A stretch of 64,000 bases of DNA from Prolixibacteraceae bacterium UBA6029 (GTDB taxonomy: Bacteria; Bacteroidota; Bacteroidia; Bacteroidales; Prolixibacteraceae): the NCBI GenBank assembly GCA_002429385.1, contig DIZL01000010.1:1-64000 (forward strand), given 5' to 3'. Positions 61,827 to 64,000 of the stretch are shown here, piece after piece. Under the pieces are notes generated by a model that had not been told where the DNA came from, did not search any database, and saw only the letters and a list, made by a program, of their open reading frames with translations. The translations under genes were made by a program, and so were the position numbers. Each line of letters opens with the position of its first letter. Positions within the stretch are counted from its first letter, which is position 1.

Positions 61827-62520
61827 GGTGGTGATGCAAATTAAATTACGGCTAACTAGTGAATAGTGGCGAGTTTACCGTACTTTTCTGAAACCTTGAA
61901 TGTTTCAACTCTCCTTATCTATTCATCTTTGTTTTGTTTTTCGAGACTTTAAAAGTATATGGTTATGTTTAAAAATCAAAGCTTTTTACCGTTTATTTAT
62001 GTTTTTTATCGATGTAATTGCTTCTGGGGATTTTATCCAATGGACTTACGATGTTTTATCATAGACAACTGGAGTTATATCGGATTTTCTATTTCCCTCT
62101 AGTAAGTAACCCACCTGGACCTTTGTCCGTTTATTGCTATAACACCCTTTTCTCCTTTTCATCCCAAAATCATTGAGCACTATTCAGGCTGTAATCGGGC
62201 TATACCAACCCGGGTATTTGAGTATACTTTATGTGTACAATAAGAGTAGCATAAGTGTACTTTATGAGTTCATGAACACACAAGGTACACACAAGGTACA
62301 CACAAGGTATACACAAGGTATACACAAGGTGACACTTTGGTATAACCTTTTACCCTATGGAACCCTATATGCTTACTGATTTTAAAGGTCTGCTTCGTTG
62401 GAGGAAACTGATAATGGCCATAAAAACCCGGAAGGAATAGATCCCCTCCGGGTGAAGTTTTTAAACCAATATAATCAACTGATTACAAAGGAAGTTGAGT
62501 GTGTATGTATGATTTATAAT
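61827..62520. other. Intergenic region with an 11-bp tandem repeat
   Basis: No gene is supported; frames at 62173-62379 and 62398-62655 are shadows or repeat translations. Notable is the tandem array at 62278-62332, preceded by related TACTTTATG words around 62223-62256. Confidence 0.6.
62278..62332. repeat. 11-bp tandem repeat ACACAAGGTAT x5
   Basis: Five consecutive 11-base units: two of ACACAAGGTAC, two of ACACAAGGTAT and one ACACAAGGTGA. The unit length equals that of the arrays at 19412-19455 and 44708-44936. Its reverse complement ATACCTTGTGT shares the ATACC start with the 44.7-kb unit ATACCACTGTC. Confidence 0.9.
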
Positions 62521-62931
62521 CTATTTGATGGTCAACGTGGTACCGGTAACCGTTGCGGTATACTGGGTCAACGAACTCTGGGCTGGTCCCTGAAGCACGG
62601 TTCCGTTGGTGTTGTACATGGCTCCATGGCAAGGGCAGACGAGCTTTTTCACTGAGCTGTCATAGCCCACCGTGCAACCCTGGTGGGTGCAGATACTCGA
62701 TAGGACGATATAGTTGGTTGTACTCGAACGAATGATAATTACATTGCCGTTATAAGCATATCCTCCCACATTTTTTAAGGAAGCATAAGCACTGGAGGTT
62801 AAATCGATGGTACCGGTACCGCCGCTTGGCAGTATATCAGAGGCCTTGGTGCATGCGGTGAATACGGTCGGGGCAAAAAGTAATACACTGCCGCCAATAA
62901 AGGCTTTTTTAAAGAAATCTTTTCTGTTCAT
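62521..62931 (-). CDS. Rieske 2Fe-2S lipoprotein
   Basis: A 136-residue protein. The N-terminus MetAsnArgLysAspPhePheLysLysAlaPheIleGlyGly and a Cys near 27 suggest a lipoprotein or export signal. The Rieske domain is complete: Cys81-Thr-His83 and Cys99-Pro-Cys-His102 bind the cluster. Cys86 and Cys101 can form the disulfide of cytochrome bc-type Rieske proteins. It stands alone, without cytochrome b or c genes, so it may serve as a periplasmic electron carrier or a dioxygenase-like ferredoxin. The role is undefined. Confidence 0.88.
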   Translation of the reverse strand: MNRKDFFKKAFIGGSVLLFAPTVFTACTKASDILPSGGTGTIDLTSSAYASLKNVGGYAYNGNVIIIRSSTTNYIVLSSICTHQGCTVGYDSSVKKLVCPCHGAMYNTNGTVLQGPAQSSLTQYTATVTGTTLTIK

Positions 62932-63508
62932 TTTAGTTTTTTTAGAATGAATAATCCATACAAATCGAGAGCGTTAAAGGGCGGTAAAATTTCTGTCAGG
63001 CGGTGCTTTAAAAGTTAAAGTTAAAACAACAGAATGAATCTTTGGTTCAAATGATAAATAGTTAAAAATTGTTATAAGATTTTGGAAAAACTAACATTGA
63101 GCACAATTCATCCCGCCACTAAGGCACCAAGGCACTAAGTCTCACCAAATTAATGACTGGATATACAGTCTTTTGAGAGACTTCGAAACTGTTTAAATTT
63201 CATTCTATCGTTCCGTTAGGAACAAAATGTGGATAGAAAAAGAATGATTTTTAATGATCTTTTGTCCCGTACGGAACAAAAGAAGAGGGTTAATGGCAAT
63301 TTTTCTACCCATATACTTTCCCTCCGGGAAAATTAAACAGTCATTTAGTGTTCTGGCGTCTTGGTGGCAATTTAAAGTTTATACTTCCCGGAGTAGACGC
63401 CATCCTGTAAATGCCTCCTTCTTTGATACACATAACTTAAACATTAGAATTCGCTATTTGTTACTTTAAATGATTACATTAAAGCCTTGAAAAAACAATC
63501 ATTGAAAT
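62932..63508. other. Intergenic region with small palindromes
   Basis: No gene is supported. Palindromes GTTCCGTTAGGAAC (63210-63223) and a near-perfect 24-base one at 63259-63282 centred on CCGTACGG lie here. A CACTAAGGCACCAAGGCA word at about 63117-63134 is of a type commonly dispersed in Bacteroidota genomes. Confidence 0.55.
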
Positions 63509-64000
63509 ATGGATAAATATTCACAGGTCGGGAACCAGGAGATCGCTGTTGTGGAAGAGTTATATGCCTCATATTTAGCTGATCCGGAGTCATTGGATGT
63601 AAGCTGGAAGAATTTCTTCGCAGGATTTGAATTGGCCCGTAAAAGCTATGGGGAGAACACAAGCGCTGAGCATGACGTGAAGATTAATAAAGAATTCGCG
63701 ATTCTGAACCTGATTCATGGTTACCGGCAGCGGGGACATTTGTTCACCAAGACCAATCCGGTACGTTCACGCCGAAAATATACACCTACCCTGGATATCG
63801 AAAACTTCGGTTTGCAGCAGGCCGACCTGGACACAATCTTTCAGGCAGGGAACAACATCGGAATCGGTCCAGCAACCCTTCGGGCCATCATCGAACATCT
63901 GGAAGCGACCTATTGTGAGTCGATAGGCGTCGAATATGTATATATGCGCGATCCGGGGCTGATCGACTGGCTCAAAGTGAAGATGGAATCCACGCGTAAT
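63509..64000 (+). CDS. sucA: 2-oxoglutarate dehydrogenase E1 component, 5' part
   Basis: The ATG at 63509 opens a frame that runs off the window after 164 codons. The first 50 residues match the E1 N-terminal helix: ValValGluGluLeuTyrAlaSerTyrLeuAlaAspProGluSerLeuAspValSerTrp. Next come LeuAsnLeuIleHisGlyTyrArgGlnArgGlyHisLeu and GlyIleGluTyrValTyrMetArgAspPro-like residues, the usual start of the thiamine-dependent enzyme. It oxidatively decarboxylates 2-oxoglutarate in the TCA cycle. sucB should follow beyond the edge. Confidence 0.93.
   Translation, partial: MDKYSQVGNQEIAVVEELYASYLADPESLDVSWKNFFAGFELARKSYGENTSAEHDVKINKEFAILNLIHGYRQRGHLFTKTNPVRSRRKYTPTLDIENFGLQQADLDTIFQAGNNIGIGPATLRAIIEHLEATYCESIGVEYVYMRDPGLIDWLKVKMESTRN

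Noticed and set aside
62173..62655. Plus-strand frames of 68 and 85 residues
   Set aside because: The first translates the 11-bp repeat; the second is antisense to the Rieske gene.
63254..63469. 71-residue plus-strand frame before sucA
   Set aside because: Runs through dispersed intergenic repeat words; no motif.

Overview
The window looks like chromosomal DNA from a free-living, probably aerobic or microaerophilic member of the Bacteroidota. It does not look like a gut Bacteroides, because it carries a caa3-type cytochrome c oxidase. Three things support the phylum. Gene orders typical of it are present: rpmB-rpmG-DUF4295-ftsY-rimO, DUF4492-cydA-cydB, and rsfS-ftsH-LUD-DUF2007-cdsA-psd-pssA. 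Several promoters carry TAnnTTTG-like -7 boxes. Families nearly restricted to the phylum occur (DUF3987, DUF4295, DUF4492, expansion-type ECF sigma). A genus cannot be assigned from sequence reading alone. No rRNA, tRNA or CRISPR array was seen.

Layout. 0-4.6 kb is a decayed accessory region: a gene broken by a stop codon, the C-terminal end of a tyrosine integrase, a DUF3987 protein, an unrecognised 300-aa protein and hairpin-rich non-coding DNA. 4.6-9.9 kb holds a GH20-like hexosaminidase next to a NagX/HGSNAT-type membrane acetyltransferase, a truncated ECF sigma factor, a DJ-1/PfpI protein, a cupin, a heavy-metal-binding lipoprotein and a DUF302 protein. 10-18.9 kb is a respiratory oxidase locus: sco-ctaD-ctaE-ctaF-ctaC-ctaB on the minus strand and, divergently, DUF4492-cydA-cydB plus a 45-aa membrane peptide on the plus strand. 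20-33.1 kb is one 14-gene complex I operon (nuoA to nuoN, minus strand). 33.2-38.9 kb is the rsfS-ftsH-cdsA-psd-pssA operon for membrane quality control and phosphatidylethanolamine synthesis. 38.9-44.5 kb holds birA, an SRPBCC protein, pyrE, a Nudix protein, a thioredoxin-fold protein, coaD and a CPBP protease. 44.5-48.7 kb has a 250-bp palindromic repeat and the rpmB-rpmG-DUF4295-ftsY-rimO cluster. 48.7-58.2 kb carries a ParE-type toxin and antitoxin, a hydrolase and membrane-protein pair, an alpha-rhamnosidase and esterase pair, and a radical SAM enzyme overlapping a glycosidase-like lipoprotein. 58.4-61.8 kb is a run of single genes (DUF6933-like, Fic, small membrane protein, outer-membrane barrel) separated by related inverted-repeat spacers. 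62.5-64 kb has a Rieske lipoprotein and the start of sucA.

How the genes fit together: complex I feeds electrons to quinone; the bd oxidase takes electrons from quinol, and the caa3 oxidase takes them from cytochrome c. Sco, CtaB and possibly the metal-binding lipoprotein serve oxidase cofactor assembly. sucA at the right edge belongs to the TCA cycle that supplies reductant. The most unusual signals are not in these core genes. They are the cassette-like 59-61 kb array with its shared hairpin spacers, the 250-bp palindrome near 44.8 kb, the recurring 11-bp-period tandem repeats, and dispersed TCCCGATAGCTATCGGGA palindromes, three of which (two of them variants) lie inside sco.
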